A stretch of 64,000 nucleotides of DNA, from positions 62,001-126,000 of the forward strand of contig NZ_CP009621.1 in the NCBI RefSeq assembly GCF_000973725.1. The letters run 5' to 3'. Positions 27,390 through 36,427 of this stretch are shown here, in pieces (position 1 is the first letter of the stretch; the number at the start of each line of letters is the position of its first letter). This DNA is from Pontibacter korlensis (GTDB lineage Bacteria > Bacteroidota > Bacteroidia > Cytophagales > Hymenobacteraceae). A program made the translations under genes and the position numbers. The notes below the pieces were generated by a model. The model was given only the letters and a program-made list of their open reading frames with translations, searched no databases and was not told where the DNA came from.

Positions 27390-28475
27390 TTAACTTAGAG
27401 ACACTACCCGTCCCGTTTTAACTGACTCATCACAAGCAAAGGCAATGCGCAGACTGTTAACAGCATCCTGTATATGCTCTGTCAGGTCCAGGTTTTCCTG
27501 TATCGCTTTCATAAAGTATAGCTGCTCCCGGTTGCAAAGCTCCTGGTGGTCCGGCTCGTCTTCCAGATTTATCCAGGTATCTTCCTGCACAAATCGGTTC
27601 GCCTCGTCCAGCGTGGCATGATGAAAACGCAGTGCCTCTGTTTTAGTATGCGCTTCTACCGAGTCAGACTTGCCGGTTCCGCCTGCTTCTTTGGCCACAA
27701 TGGATACGGAGCCTTTTGGCCCGATCACATCCTTCACAAAAAAAGCGGTCTCACTCATCATCGGTCCCCAACCTGCCTCGTACCATCCCACCGAGCCATC
27801 CTCGAAGCGGATCTGCAGCTGTCCGTAGTTGTAATTACCTTCCGGGATATCCTCGGTAAGTCTGGCTCCGATGGCGCTCACCTGCACCGGTTTTGAGCGC
27901 GTCATCTGGCACATCACATCGATATAATGCACACCACAATCCACAATAGGGCTCAGGCTCTTCATCAGGTTGCGGTGCACGTTCCACATCACACCATGGC
28001 TTTGCTGGTTCAGGTTCATGCGCATCACCAATGGTTTCCCTAGCTCCTGGCTTAGCTCAATAAAGCGGTTCCAGGAAGGGTGATGCCGCAGGATATATCC
28101 TACCACCAGCTTTCTGTTTACCCTGCGGGCAAGTGCTGCTACGCGCTCAGCCCCAGCCACTGTATCTGCCAAGGGCTTTTCCAAAAACACATGGCACCCC
28201 TGCTCAAGAGCCTTGGTAGCGAAAGCTTCATGTGTATCAGGGTAAGTTGCTATGCAAACTGCATCCGGTTGAGTGGCCTGAAGCGCTTCCTCAAAATCAC
28301 TGTACAAGGCATAGCCTCCACCCAGCCTATCGTTTAGGATAGCCTTGCTCTTGCCCCCGGAAACCAGGCCGCAAATCTCAAAACCATCTATTGTATGATA
28401 GGCCAGCGCATGAGATGCGCCCATGTTTCCACAGCCTACCACCAGAATACGTAAGGGTATCGTTTTGTCAAGCAT
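27390..28475 (-). CDS. Gfo/Idh/MocA family oxidoreductase
   Basis: 361 aa. The Rossmann motif VGCGNMGASHA is near residue 13, the FLEKPLADT loop carries the EKP motif of the family, and CGVHYIDVMC carries the catalytic-region His. It should reduce or oxidise a sugar or sugar derivative with NAD(P) in the cytosol (no signal peptide). Divergent from a cupin gene 62 bp away, with the Dabb gene behind it, suggesting a small carbohydrate-related locus. Confidence 0.9.
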   Translation of the reverse strand: MLDKTIPLRILVVGCGNMGASHALAYHTIDGFEICGLVSGGKSKAILNDRLGGGYALYSDFEEALQATQPDAVCIATYPDTHEAFATKALEQGCHVFLEKPLADTVAGAERVAALARRVNRKLVVGYILRHHPSWNRFIELSQELGKPLVMRMNLNQQSHGVMWNVHRNLMKSLSPIVDCGVHYIDVMCQMTRSKPVQVSAIGARLTEDIPEGNYNYGQLQIRFEDGSVGWYEAGWGPMMSETAFFVKDVIGPKGSVSIVAKEAGGTGKSDSVEAHTKTEALRFHHATLDEANRFVQEDTWINLEDEPDHQELCNREQLYFMKAIQENLDLTEHIQDAVNSLRIAFACDESVKTGRVVSLS

Positions 28476-28537
28476 AGCTTTAGTATGATGAACCTTTAAC
28501 GCAGGCGACGTAAAACTTACCTATAAATATAGGAATT

Positions 28538-29056
28538 ATGACGAAACAAACTGCATCTGCTTACCTGCTGGAGCCACATGGCAGTATTCCGAATAACCAG
28601 CGCCTGCCACTGCTGGTCTATCGGCAGGTTTTCCGGCACAAGGATGACCTGGTAAGCCAGTTTAAAGAAGCTTTTGCACAGCACAACTGGCATGGCAGCT
28701 GGGTAAATGGCGTGTTTGATTACCACCACTACCACAGCAAAGCGCATGAGGTTTTAGGTGTAACAGCTGGTTCAGCTGTGATCATACTTGGCGGACCGGG
28801 AGGCAGAGAAACGGAAGTACAAGCAGGCGATATGCTCGTGTTGCCTGCCGGCACAGGCCACTGCCTAAAGTCTTCTTCTAGCGGTTTTAAAGTAGTAGGC
28901 GCCTACCCTGCCGGCCAGCAGAACTATGACATCTGCACAGAAGACGACAACCCGGAAGAGAAAAGAAAGAATATCTTGCAGGTTTCGCTACCTACCCAAG
29001 ACCCTGTGTTCGGTGCAGAAGGTCCTCTTGTGAGGCACTGGCACGACAAAAGCTAA
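28538..29056 (+). CDS. Cupin domain protein
   Basis: 172 aa single cupin: HHYHSKAHEVLGVTAGSAVIILGGPGG gives the first metal motif and GDMLVLPAGTGHCLKSSS the second. Likely a small metal-dependent enzyme or ligand sensor in the cytosol. Divergently arranged with a Gfo/Idh gene, 62 bp apart. Confidence 0.85.
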   Translation: MTKQTASAYLLEPHGSIPNNQRLPLLVYRQVFRHKDDLVSQFKEAFAQHNWHGSWVNGVFDYHHYHSKAHEVLGVTAGSAVIILGGPGGRETEVQAGDMLVLPAGTGHCLKSSSSGFKVVGAYPAGQQNYDICTEDDNPEEKRKNILQVSLPTQDPVFGAEGPLVRHWHDKS

Positions 29057-29162
29057 CACAGGAAAAATGTGTGCGTAAAAACCTAAGCTTCTGCCAGCTT
29101 TGTAATTTGCAGGCAAATCCATAACCTTAAATCAAACAGCTTTTATACTTAAGCTCACATAC

Positions 29163-29704
29163 ATGAAGGGAACATCATACTTATATGCCTCGCTGGCAAC
29201 AGCACTTCTTTTGCTCAGCAGCTGCGGCAGCACTACCTCCCCAAGCACTACAACCGATGCCACCAGCAATGCTATAGACTCAGCCACACAAAGTATGGCC
29301 GTATCGGATGCAGCTTTACAGGATGCCAAAACAGCTTATGCCAGCTACTGCTCTGGCTGCCATGGCGCAGCCTTAGAATCCTTTGTGGACCGTGAGTGGA
29401 AGCACGGCAGTTCTGATGCAGATTTATTTAAGGCTATCAAACATGGCTACCCGAACGAAGGTATGCCAGCTTTTGACCAAACCTTTACGGATGAGGAAAT
29501 CAAGGGACTGGTCGCCTATATCAGGAAGGGAGTTCAGGAGGCTAGTGCAGCAACAGGTACAGATGAAGAGGAGTCTGAATCAGCGGACCAGAGCTTCCGA
29601 CTGGATACTGTAGTGACCGGATTAGGCGTGCCCTGGGGGATGGCCTTTCTGCCTAACGGCGATATGCTGATAACCGAGCGGTCGGGAGAGTTTCATAGAT
29701 TTAC
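29163..29704 (+). pseudogene. Cytochrome c-sugar dehydrogenase fusion, 5' part (interrupted by IS605)
   Basis: The lipoprotein signal ends LLSSCGS (Cys21). A c-type cytochrome follows with haem motif CSGCH, distal Met region GYPNEGMPAF, then an acidic linker and the first blade of a PQQ-type aldose/sorbosone dehydrogenase (LGVPWGMAFLPNGDMLITERSGEFHRF). IS605 interrupts it in the Thr codon after TTAC at 29704. With 31402-32323 it forms one 488-codon frame. As it stands the frame continues 10 codons into the IS and stops at 29735. Confidence 0.9.
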
Positions 29705-29719
29705 GAGTAAATGCCAAAG

Positions 29720-29742
29720 AAAGCCCTCGCACTAGGGGCTTT
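29720..29742 (+). repeat. IS605 left-end hairpin
   Basis: AAAGCCC (29720-29726) pairs with GGGCTTT (29736-29742) around a 9-nt loop. Hairpins at this place are bound by TnpA in the IS200/IS605 family. A second hairpin (TTTTCCTTTTT with AAAAAGGAAAA, around 29762-29803) follows. Confidence 0.75.
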
Positions 29743-29848
29743 AGCCAAGGGATGAATTTGGTTTTCCTTTTTGAACCACTCGATGTGGTGAAAAAGGAAA
29801 ATACGTATACTGTTGACACTCTTATACCTTTCTTCTTATATTTATATG

Positions 29849-30249
29849 ATGAAAGAAGTCAAACCGAAACGCTGGAAAACTTCATCCACCTGGAGTCTAC
29901 AACATCGGCTACCATCTGATATGGTGTCCGAAGTTCAGACGAAAGGTGCTGACAGGTGCTATAGAACTTCGCCTGAAAGAACTGTTGATGGAGAAAGCTG
30001 GTGAGCTGGGATTAACTATCGAGAAAATGGAAGTGATGCCAGACCACGTTCACCTGCTGGTTAAAGCCTCACCAGCCGATGCACCGCAATTTATCGTGGC
30101 ACAACTGAAAGGGTACACATCATTCAAGCTACGCGGCGAGTTCCCCGAAACTGCCTACCCTGTGGACACGAAGCTACTACGCTGAGTCGGTGGGACATAT
30201 TTCAGAAACAACAGTGAAAAAGTACATAGAGGACCAGAAGAACCAGTGA
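29849..30249 (+). pseudogene. tnpA: IS200/IS605 transposase TnpA, two frameshifts
   Basis: Reassembled across frames it reads ...HPPGVYNIGYHLIWCPKFRRKV..., MPDHVHLLV (HUH metal motif), and SYYAESVGHISETTVKKYIEDQK with the catalytic tyrosine, i.e. a complete Y1 transposase of about 133 aa. One indel lies near 29852-29858 in an A-rich run just after the start; another near 30143-30146 in a C run between HUH and Tyr. The middle frame is the longest open stretch (29946-30185). The stop TGA overlaps the tnpB GTG start. Assembly error in homopolymers is an alternative. Confidence 0.8.
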
Positions 30250-31386
30250 ACCAGATCAAGACATACCGCTTCCGACTCAAACCCACCAGGGCGCAGGCTC
30301 AGGCTTTTGCTCAGTGGCTCGGTTCGTGCCGGTATGTCTACAACCTGTGTCTGGACTACAAGAGGCAACTCTGGACCAACTATCAAATCTCCGTATCGAA
30401 GAACCAGATGCAGCAAGAGCTTTCTGCTATCGCCAGGGAGGTCGGGTGGATTGGTTGCGTACACTCACAAACTTTACAGGAGGTGACAGATAGGTTGTTC
30501 AAATCCTACGATGGGTTTTTCAAGCAAGGCAAGGGATTCCCCAGGTTCGCCAAGCGAGGCCAGTATCGTTCATTCACCTTCAAGCAAGGTGTGAAACTAC
30601 ATGAGAACACCTGTACGGTACAACTACCAAAAATCGGGAAAGTCAAATACCGTAAGACACAGGATGTGCAGGGGGTTATCAAGACAGCAAGCATTGTCAA
30701 GGAAGCCGATGGATGGTATGTGACACTGTGCTGCCAGGTGGATATAACACCACTCCCACCAACCGATAGCGTGGTAGGTTTGGATGTTGGTGTCAAGTCC
30801 TTCGTCGTGACCTCAGACGGTCAGGTGGTGGACAACCCCAGGCACCTGTATCGCTACCAGTACCAGCTAAGGAAAGCGCAGCGTTCGGTCAGCAGGAAGA
30901 AGAAAGGTAGTAGTAACAGGCGAAAGGCTGCCGCAAAGCTGGCCAGGCTGCACCTGAAAGTCAGGAATACACGCAGGGACTTCCACCATAAACTCAGCAC
31001 GCAACTCATTCGCGAGAGCCAAGCGATTGTTGTTGAACAGCTTCAAATACAGCATATGCTCAAGAACCATAAACTTGCCAAAAGCATCAGCGATGCTGGG
31101 TGGTATCAGTTCGTGCAGATGCTGGAATACAAGTCCTGAGTGGTATGGTCGGGAGCTTATGAAGGTAGCCCCCCACCATACCTCCCAGGACTGCTGGGTT
31201 TGTGGTTGGCGAAATACTGAACTCAAATTATCGGACAGGTATTGGACCTGTGTTAACGGACACGTCCTGGACAGGGATGTGAACGCAGCTAGTAATATAA
31301 GAAATAAGGCGGTCGGGCAGACCGTTTCAGCTTGGGAGATATACAGTCGCAGTAGCCAGGTAGCCCAAGAATCCCACCTGCTTTAG
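30246..31386 (+). pseudogene. tnpB: RNA-guided nuclease-like TnpB, one frameshift
   Basis: From a GTG start overlapping tnpA. N-terminal TYRFRLKPTRAQAQAFAQWLGSCRYVYN and VVGLDVGVKSFVV (first RuvC Asp) and IVVEQLQIQHML (RuvC Glu) are in one frame up to a stop at 31139. The rest, with CWVCGWRNTELKLSDRYWTC (zinc finger) and HVLDRDVNAASNI (last RuvC Asp), is in another frame, so a single base change near 31131-31136 splits the gene. TnpB proteins of this family are omega-RNA-guided DNA nucleases; this copy would lack the last catalytic residue. Confidence 0.85.
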
Positions 31387-31394
31387 CGGTGGGA
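31372..31394 (+). repeat. IS605 right-end hairpin
   Basis: TCCCACC (31372-31378) pairs with GGTGGGA (31388-31394), four bases before the TCAA end. The tnpB 3' region and this hairpin are where omega-RNA is normally encoded; the guide would begin at 31402 (TAAAGACCGCC...). Confidence 0.7.
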
Positions 31395-31401
31395 ATGTCA
31401 A

Positions 31402-32323
31402 TAAAGACCGCCAACTACAGAAAATATCCGGTGCACCGAAAGTGCTGGCACAGGGCCAGGGGGGGTTGCTGGATGTGGAGCTGCATCCAAACTTTGAGCA
31501 GAACAGCATCATTTACCTCTCCTACTCCGCTTTTAAGGAAGAAGGCGGCAAAACGCTCTCCACCACAGCTGTGATGCGGGCGCAGCTACAGGGTAACCAG
31601 TTAACTAACCAAAAGGTGATTTTTGAAGCGCTGCCTTACTCCACAACCCGACACCATTATGGCTCCCGACTGGAGTTTGACCGCAACGGCAATTTATATT
31701 TGTCGGTAGGCGATCGGGGTAACCACGATGAAAATCCACAGAGCCTGCAGCGCCATGCTGGCAAGGTACACCGCATTAAAGACGACGGAAGTATACCATC
31801 CGATAATCCTTTCGTGAACAAAAGTGGCGCTGTAGCAAGCACCTTCTCCTACGGCCACCGCAACATACAGGGTATGGTGCTGCACCCACAAACGGGTGTT
31901 CTTTGGACCCACGAGCACGGCCCAAGAGGAGGCGACGAGGTAAACATCACCGAAAAAGCAAATAACTACGGCTGGCCGGCTATCTCCTACGGCATCAACT
32001 ACAATGGCACTATACTAACCAAGCTGAAAGAGAAAGAAGGTATGGAGCAGCCGCTACACTACTGGGATCCTTCTATCGCGCCATCGGGTATGGCATTTGT
32101 AACCGGGAACCGCTACAAGGGCTGGGAAGGCGACCTGATGGTAGGCTCTTTGCGCTTTGAGTACCTGGCCCGCCTGAAGATGGAGGGCAACAAGATTACG
32201 GGCGAAGAAAAGCTGCTGGAGGACATAGGCCGTGTGCGGGAAGTAAAAATGAGTCCGGATGGCTACTTATATGTAGCCGTGGAAGAGCCGGGAATTATCT
32301 ACAGGCTGGTGCCCGCAGAGTAA
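31402..32323 (+). pseudogene. Cytochrome c-sugar dehydrogenase fusion, 3' part
   Basis: Continues the interrupted gene in frame (TKDRQLQKISG, then GQGGLLDVELHP). The beta-propeller of PQQ-dependent aldose sugar dehydrogenases is clear: candidate catalytic His in RHHYGSRLEF, LSVGDRG, and HEHGPRGGDEVN near the PQQ-binding Arg. The protein would oxidise sugars at the membrane and pass electrons to its own cytochrome domain. A GTG at 31442 could allow an N-terminally short product, but it would lack the signal, haem and first blade. Confidence 0.88.
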
Positions 32324-32339
32324 GGTCAGGCTATAACAC

Positions 32340-32377
32340 AACAAGCCGCAGGCACTCTATAGCGCCTGCGGCTTGTT
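32340..32377. terminator. Bidirectional terminator
   Basis: A 14-bp perfect stem (32340-32353 with 32364-32377) and 10-nt loop between the convergent sugar dehydrogenase and S10 peptidase genes. Confidence 0.85.
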
Positions 32378-32411
32378 GTTTATGGAAAACGTGACCCTTT
32401 TATACTTCTTC

Positions 32412-33899
32412 TTAGTACATTGCCGGCTGCCCCTTCTTTGGTAAAGAGGCACGGATGAACGCACGGATATCTTCGTTGCCTTTCACCAAGTCCTCTTTGC
32501 GCAGGTACATCATATGGCCGCTGCGGTACGCTTTGTAGCTTAAGCGGTCTTTCAGCCTGCCACTTGGGTCCAGCTGCCACATGCTGTACTTGGCGTTAAA
32601 ATAGTCGCAGGCACCGTCGTAGTAGCCAGACTGTATCATTACGTGCAGGTACGGATTCTGAGCCATAGCCTGGCGCAGGTTCTCGCCTGTTCTGTCGTTG
32701 CTGTTATCCCAAGGGCGAACAGGGCCGAACATGTTATACTTCACATCCGTTTTATACTTCAGTTCATCGCGCAGGTACATGTTTATGGCAGGCGTAAAGG
32801 CGTGCAGCCACGCAGTAAGCTCTGCGTTAAAGTCAGGGCGCTCACCGGCATCCTGGCGGTCTATGCCTTTGTAGCGGGAGTCGAGACGGCCAACGGTGTA
32901 GCCCTGGTCGCGCAGCAGCTCTTTCCAGAAAAAGTTGAGCGGCACGTCGAGGTTGTGCTGCTGTATACTTTGCTCTGAGATGCCAGCGTAACGAGCCATT
33001 TTACCAGCTATTGCTTTCCTCTCGGCCTCCTCCAGAAAACCACCTTTGGCAATAGCCGGAAGCAGTTCGTTTACAGTAAACGCTTCCACCTCAGGCAGCA
33101 TGTCTGTCAGATCTTTCTGCTGCAGGTCCTGCGGCAGTTTGTTGTGGTACCAGGCCGTAGCGGCAAAGTATGGCAGGCGTAGTGCCGCCTCCACAGGCCC
33201 CTCACGTTTAATGCCCAGTTCTGTAGGCGATACTAGGATCACCCCGTTCAGGTACATCCACTGCGAATTTTGTAGCTCCAGCGCCAGCCCAGACACACGC
33301 GTAGTACCATAGCTCTCGCCAATCAGGTACTTTGGCGAAGCCCAGCGGCCTTTGCGCGAAACAAAAGTATTAATCCACTCGGCCAGGTACTTCACATCTG
33401 CATTCACACCAAAGAATTTCTCCTTCAGCTTATCCTTGTCCACACCTTCGGCCATTCGTGAGTAGCCCGTGTTTACCGGGTTCACAAACACGATATCTGC
33501 TATATCAAGTATAGATTCCGGATTTTCACGGATGCCGTATGGCTGGATAGGGTAGCCTTCATCATCGATCTGGAGCAGTCGTGGCCCCGTATAGGCAATA
33601 TGCATCCAAACAGAAGCAGAGCCTGGGCCACCGTTAAAGGAGATCACCAGCGGGCGCACAGCACGGTCTTTTACATCAGAGCGCTCATAGTAAGTATAAA
33701 ACAGGCCTGCAATGGTTTTCCCATCTTCACCCCAAACTGGCTGTGTGCCGGTGGTGGCTGTGTATGGTACGCGCTGCCCTTTAATATTTACCTGGTGCTT
33801 GGTGGTAACGGCAGAGTCGGGGTTAATGGCACGGAGCTGTGCCGCTGCCGGAAGCACTATGATAGCCAGAAGTATGGCTAGTGCCAAAAACTTTCTCAT
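32412..33899 (-). CDS. S10 family serine carboxypeptidase-like protein, secreted
   Basis: 495 aa with signal peptide (cleavage near residue 20, PAAAQ). SFNGGPGSASVWMH is the oxyanion/substrate motif of the S10 family, LIGESYGTTRVSG holds the nucleophile Ser, and YRSGHMMYLR holds the catalytic His. Expected to remove C-terminal residues from peptides outside the cytosol. Single gene. Confidence 0.92.
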   Translation of the reverse strand: MRKFLALAILLAIIVLPAAAQLRAINPDSAVTTKHQVNIKGQRVPYTATTGTQPVWGEDGKTIAGLFYTYYERSDVKDRAVRPLVISFNGGPGSASVWMHIAYTGPRLLQIDDEGYPIQPYGIRENPESILDIADIVFVNPVNTGYSRMAEGVDKDKLKEKFFGVNADVKYLAEWINTFVSRKGRWASPKYLIGESYGTTRVSGLALELQNSQWMYLNGVILVSPTELGIKREGPVEAALRLPYFAATAWYHNKLPQDLQQKDLTDMLPEVEAFTVNELLPAIAKGGFLEEAERKAIAGKMARYAGISEQSIQQHNLDVPLNFFWKELLRDQGYTVGRLDSRYKGIDRQDAGERPDFNAELTAWLHAFTPAINMYLRDELKYKTDVKYNMFGPVRPWDNSNDRTGENLRQAMAQNPYLHVMIQSGYYDGACDYFNAKYSMWQLDPSGRLKDRLSYKAYRSGHMMYLRKEDLVKGNEDIRAFIRASLPKKGQPAMY

Positions 33900-34001
33900 T
33901 TCTAAATTTTTATACTATAAATTCAAATCGCGCCTGCAGAGGCAATACTCCACAGGCAGAATCTACAATATAGGAAAATTTAAATAGTTCTTGCTTCGCT
34001 T

Positions 34002-34673
34002 TTAGCTCTCCAGCAGCTGTAGTACCTGCTTGTAATAAGCTACCTGGTTTGCATCCCCCATTTTCTCGTAGAGCTTGACCAGGTTATGGTAGTAGGGCAG
34101 ATACAAAGGCTGCAGGTTCACTAGCTGCTCCAGTTCCTTTGCCGCCTTTTCATACTTTCCCTTCTCAATCAGTTTGTTTGCACGCGCAACATAGTCTTTC
34201 TCCTGCTTTACCGGCGCTGCAAAACTTGATGAAGTGCTGAAACCATTTATCCTAGCCAAGCCCATAAAAAAACCGGGACTCTTGCTAAGGCCTGCCTCGT
34301 ACCCTTTTCCTTTCATCATAAAGGCTATCGGAATCACAGCATAGGAGAAAGCCAATATGTCACGTGTAGCGGCCCACATTTTTTCTGTTAGCCTGGCTAC
34401 CCGGATAAACTCAGCCTTTAGGTCTTTATCAGCTTTATTAAGCGTTTCGATGGCGGCTACCTCCCCGTCACCAGATATTTTGATAACGCCGAGCACTGTA
34501 CCCACCGTACCGGCTTTCATGGCACTTGCAGGGTAACGCAGGTTTTTGGCGAAGGCTCTTTGGAAGTCATCTTCTGTGCCCCGATACCTGGCCTTGTTGT
34601 GCAGCTGCTGCAAGTCTGCCACACTTAGCTGCGCAAAGCTGGTTTGGATAAAAAACAGCAATAGGCTCAGCAG
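34002..34673 (-). pseudogene. Secreted TPR-like protein, main part (5' end separated by composite IS)
   Basis: The frame from 34673 reads LLSLLLFFIQTSFAQLSVADLQ, a signal peptide lacking its start; the only local starts are internal (34661). A TonB-like beta domain (FAKNLRYPASAMKAGTVGTVLGVIKISGDGEVAAIETLNKA) is followed by TPR-like helices (ANKLIEKGKYEKAAKELEQL...LVKLYEKMGD). The missing six codons ATG AAA ACA AAG CCT TAC lie at 36772-36755, beyond the IS composite. Together they give 229 aa with an ideal signal, MKTKPYLLSLLLFF. The present gene could still start at 34661 with a shortened signal. Confidence 0.8.
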
Positions 34674-34800
34674 TTGACATTCCCACCGCTAAAGCAGATT
34701 GGATTCCTGGGCTACCTCGCTACTGCGACCGTATATCTCCCAAGGTACTGTCTTCAAAGTCAAGGATTTTGGTTGCATTTTTCTTACCTGTTTCTTATCT

Positions 34801-36012
34801 TCACTCTACCTGAAAGAGAGCTCCCGGGCCGACTGGTACTGGAAGTTCATCTTGCGTAGCCCTGGCCTGAGCTGGGGCTATTTCTTTTTCTGCTGTTTCT
34901 GGCTGCGTTTCCTGCGTTATTGCGTCTTTGTCAGCTGCGCTGACACCTGAAAGAGAGGCTCCGGCCTCCTGGATGTGGATGTTATTTTTGGGTTCCGCTG
35001 GCTGCTGCCCATAACGTGGATCATAGGCTTCATTCTTGCGCCACAGCGTCCAGAGCAGGATCAGCAGCTTGCGCTGTACGGCCACATAGGCCTGCATCTT
35101 GGTCTTGCCCCTTTTCACGAGCCGTTCGTAGAGAGCCACAAACCGGGGCTCCTGGAAGCGCACCGCGCTCAGGGCCGGCATGTGCATGGCCCGCCGGATG
35201 TGGGCATTGCCCTTCTTAGAGATACGGGTTCTGCCCGCGCGCAGGCCCGACTGGTGCTCCACCACGTCATAGCCGGCGTAGCTGACCAGCTGCCCCTGCC
35301 GCTCGAAGGTGGCAAAGCCGTTGGTCTCAGCCAGCAGCACGGCCACCGTCTTGAGGCCCACGCCTTTGATGGAGAGCATCTTGTCTACCCGCTCGGCCAG
35401 CAGCGGATCCTGGTAGAGCAGCTCCCCAATAGCCTCCTCCAGCTCCTGGAGGCTCTTGTCCAGGGTGCCGACCAGCTTCTGGAGGTTTCGCTCTACCTGC
35501 TTGACCACCAGCGCACCGTGATGCAGGGCATGGAGCTGGTTCAGGCACGCGGTGCGCTGATTGGTAAACTCCTCCAGCTGGCGGGTAAGCAGCCGCAGCT
35601 GGTAGATGTTGGGCGAGAGGGGCTGCCAGAGCTCCAGGAGCTGTTCCAGGCCCATTTGGGCCAGGCCTCTGGCGTCGATCTTGTCGTTCTTGCTCCTGTG
35701 GCCCAGGGCCTGCAGGTAGCGCTTGGCCTTGGTGGGCAATACGACCGAGACCTGGTAGCCCTGCTGGAAGAGAAACCAGGCCAGCTGCTCGTAGTACACG
35801 CCGGTGGCTTCCATCAGCAGGCGCAGCTCTACTTGTGCTGCGCGCTTGCTCTCCAGCCAGCGCTGCAGCTGTTTAAACCCAGCTGGGGTGTTGGCAAACT
35901 TGCGGGTGGCTTTTACCTTCACCCGCCGTTCCATCTCCAGGGTGGAGAAGGTCACCTCCAGGGAGTCTTTGCTCACATCAACTCCCACATTCTGGCAGAG
36001 TAAATTTTTCAT
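34801..36012 (-). CDS. IS110-family transposase (DEDD recombinase)
   Basis: 403 aa. The N-terminal RuvC-like DEDD domain shows NVGVDVSKDSLEV (first Asp), LLMEATGVYYEQLAWFL (Glu) and SKNDKIDARGLAQ (Asp pair). The C-terminal Tnp domain has LLSIKGVGLKTVAVLLAE and GYDVVEHQSGLR...ISKKGNAHIRRAMHM, which carries the catalytic serine region. The last ~70 residues are a low-complexity tail. Intact, so this element may be active. IS110 enzymes use a bridge RNA to choose target and donor. Confidence 0.92.
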   Translation of the reverse strand: MKNLLCQNVGVDVSKDSLEVTFSTLEMERRVKVKATRKFANTPAGFKQLQRWLESKRAAQVELRLLMEATGVYYEQLAWFLFQQGYQVSVVLPTKAKRYLQALGHRSKNDKIDARGLAQMGLEQLLELWQPLSPNIYQLRLLTRQLEEFTNQRTACLNQLHALHHGALVVKQVERNLQKLVGTLDKSLQELEEAIGELLYQDPLLAERVDKMLSIKGVGLKTVAVLLAETNGFATFERQGQLVSYAGYDVVEHQSGLRAGRTRISKKGNAHIRRAMHMPALSAVRFQEPRFVALYERLVKRGKTKMQAYVAVQRKLLILLWTLWRKNEAYDPRYGQQPAEPKNNIHIQEAGASLSGVSAADKDAITQETQPETAEKEIAPAQARATQDELPVPVGPGALFQVE

Positions 36013-36264
36013 AGCGGAAAGGGACTAAAATGGACAAAAGGTTCATCTTCCGGGCCTACGCTCACATCTGATACGAGGTCGTGCCTGCGGATGGGGCAGC
36101 CTCTAGGTACTGTGCTGGCTTTCAAGATGAAGAGAAAGGGAAGGGGTTCCTTGGGAGCGACATCTTAAAAGTGTCTAGCTGTCACACTTGTTCCTTCCCT
36201 TTCTCTTAGCTTACGGATAAGAGCCTGGTGAAATTGCACTTATCGGTATACTGCCAAAGATATG
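36013..36264 (-). ncRNA. Probable bridge-RNA region of IS110 element A
   Basis: Non-coding end upstream of the transposase. A 15-bp perfect stem (36130-36144 with 36193-36207) encloses 48 nt. The loop contains CTTGGGAG (36150-36157, plus strand) and AGCTG (36177-36181), matching the right and left halves of the target CAGCTTGGGAG in which the element sits. The homologous region of element B has the same 48-nt loop length and differs mainly in these two patches. Known IS110 bridge RNAs have a target loop with left and right guides. Transcription itself is not shown. Confidence 0.55.
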
Positions 36265-36360
36265 AGCTGAAACGGTCTGCCCGACCGCCTTATTTCTTAT
36301 ATTACTAGCTGCTGACGCATCCCGGTGCAGGGCATGTTTGCTGCAGCAAAGGTAACAGCC
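36265..36360 (-). pseudogene. tnpB: tnpB 3' fragment
   Basis: Translates as HRDASAASNIRNKAVGQTVSA, matching the C-terminus of the full TnpB copy (DRDVNAASNIRNKAVGQTVSA). It lies between the two IS110 copies and belongs to the IS605 remnant. Confidence 0.8.
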
Positions 36361-36427
36361 GGCAAGTGCAGGCGGTAGAACATAGGGTAAGATCGAACCC
36401 AACAAAAGTGAAGGAATGTCGCACCAC

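Larger units (their letters stand above)
29705..31401 (+). mobile_element. IS200/IS605-family element (1697 bp) inside a sugar dehydrogenase gene
   Basis: Preceded by TTAC (29701-29704) and ended by TCAA (31398-31401), the target and right-cleavage tetranucleotides of IS608. Subterminal hairpins lie at both ends. It carries tnpA (Y1 HUH transposase) and tnpB in the usual overlapping order. Both genes are frameshifted, so the copy is probably not autonomous as sequenced. Its ends are almost identical to those of the 98-bp miniature at 26688 and the composite at 34674. Confidence 0.92.
34743..36264 (-). mobile_element. IS110-family element A
   Basis: Boundaries follow from comparison with the intact IS605 copy: the tnpB/RE sequence CAGCTTGGGAG is interrupted, leaving CAGCT at 36269-36265 and CTTGGGAG at 34744-34737 (minus strand). 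The dinucleotide CT is therefore present at both junctions, as expected for IS110 recombination at a CT core without ordinary inverted repeats. It contains one transposase gene and a 250-nt non-coding end upstream of it. Confidence 0.85.

Noticed and set aside
29849-30249. Programmed frameshifting in tnpA
   Set aside because: The breaks do not sit on a convincing slippery heptamer, and one lies just after the start codon, where programmed shifts are not expected.
31442-32323. Stand-alone 293-aa sugar dehydrogenase from GTG at 31442
   Set aside because: The frame continues upstream to the IS border and joins the 5' part exactly; it is the 3' half of an interrupted gene.
34975-36003. Long plus-strand open frame (342 codons) across the IS110 transposase
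   Set aside because: It is antisense to a clearly recognisable DEDD transposase; the open frame follows from GC-rich codons.
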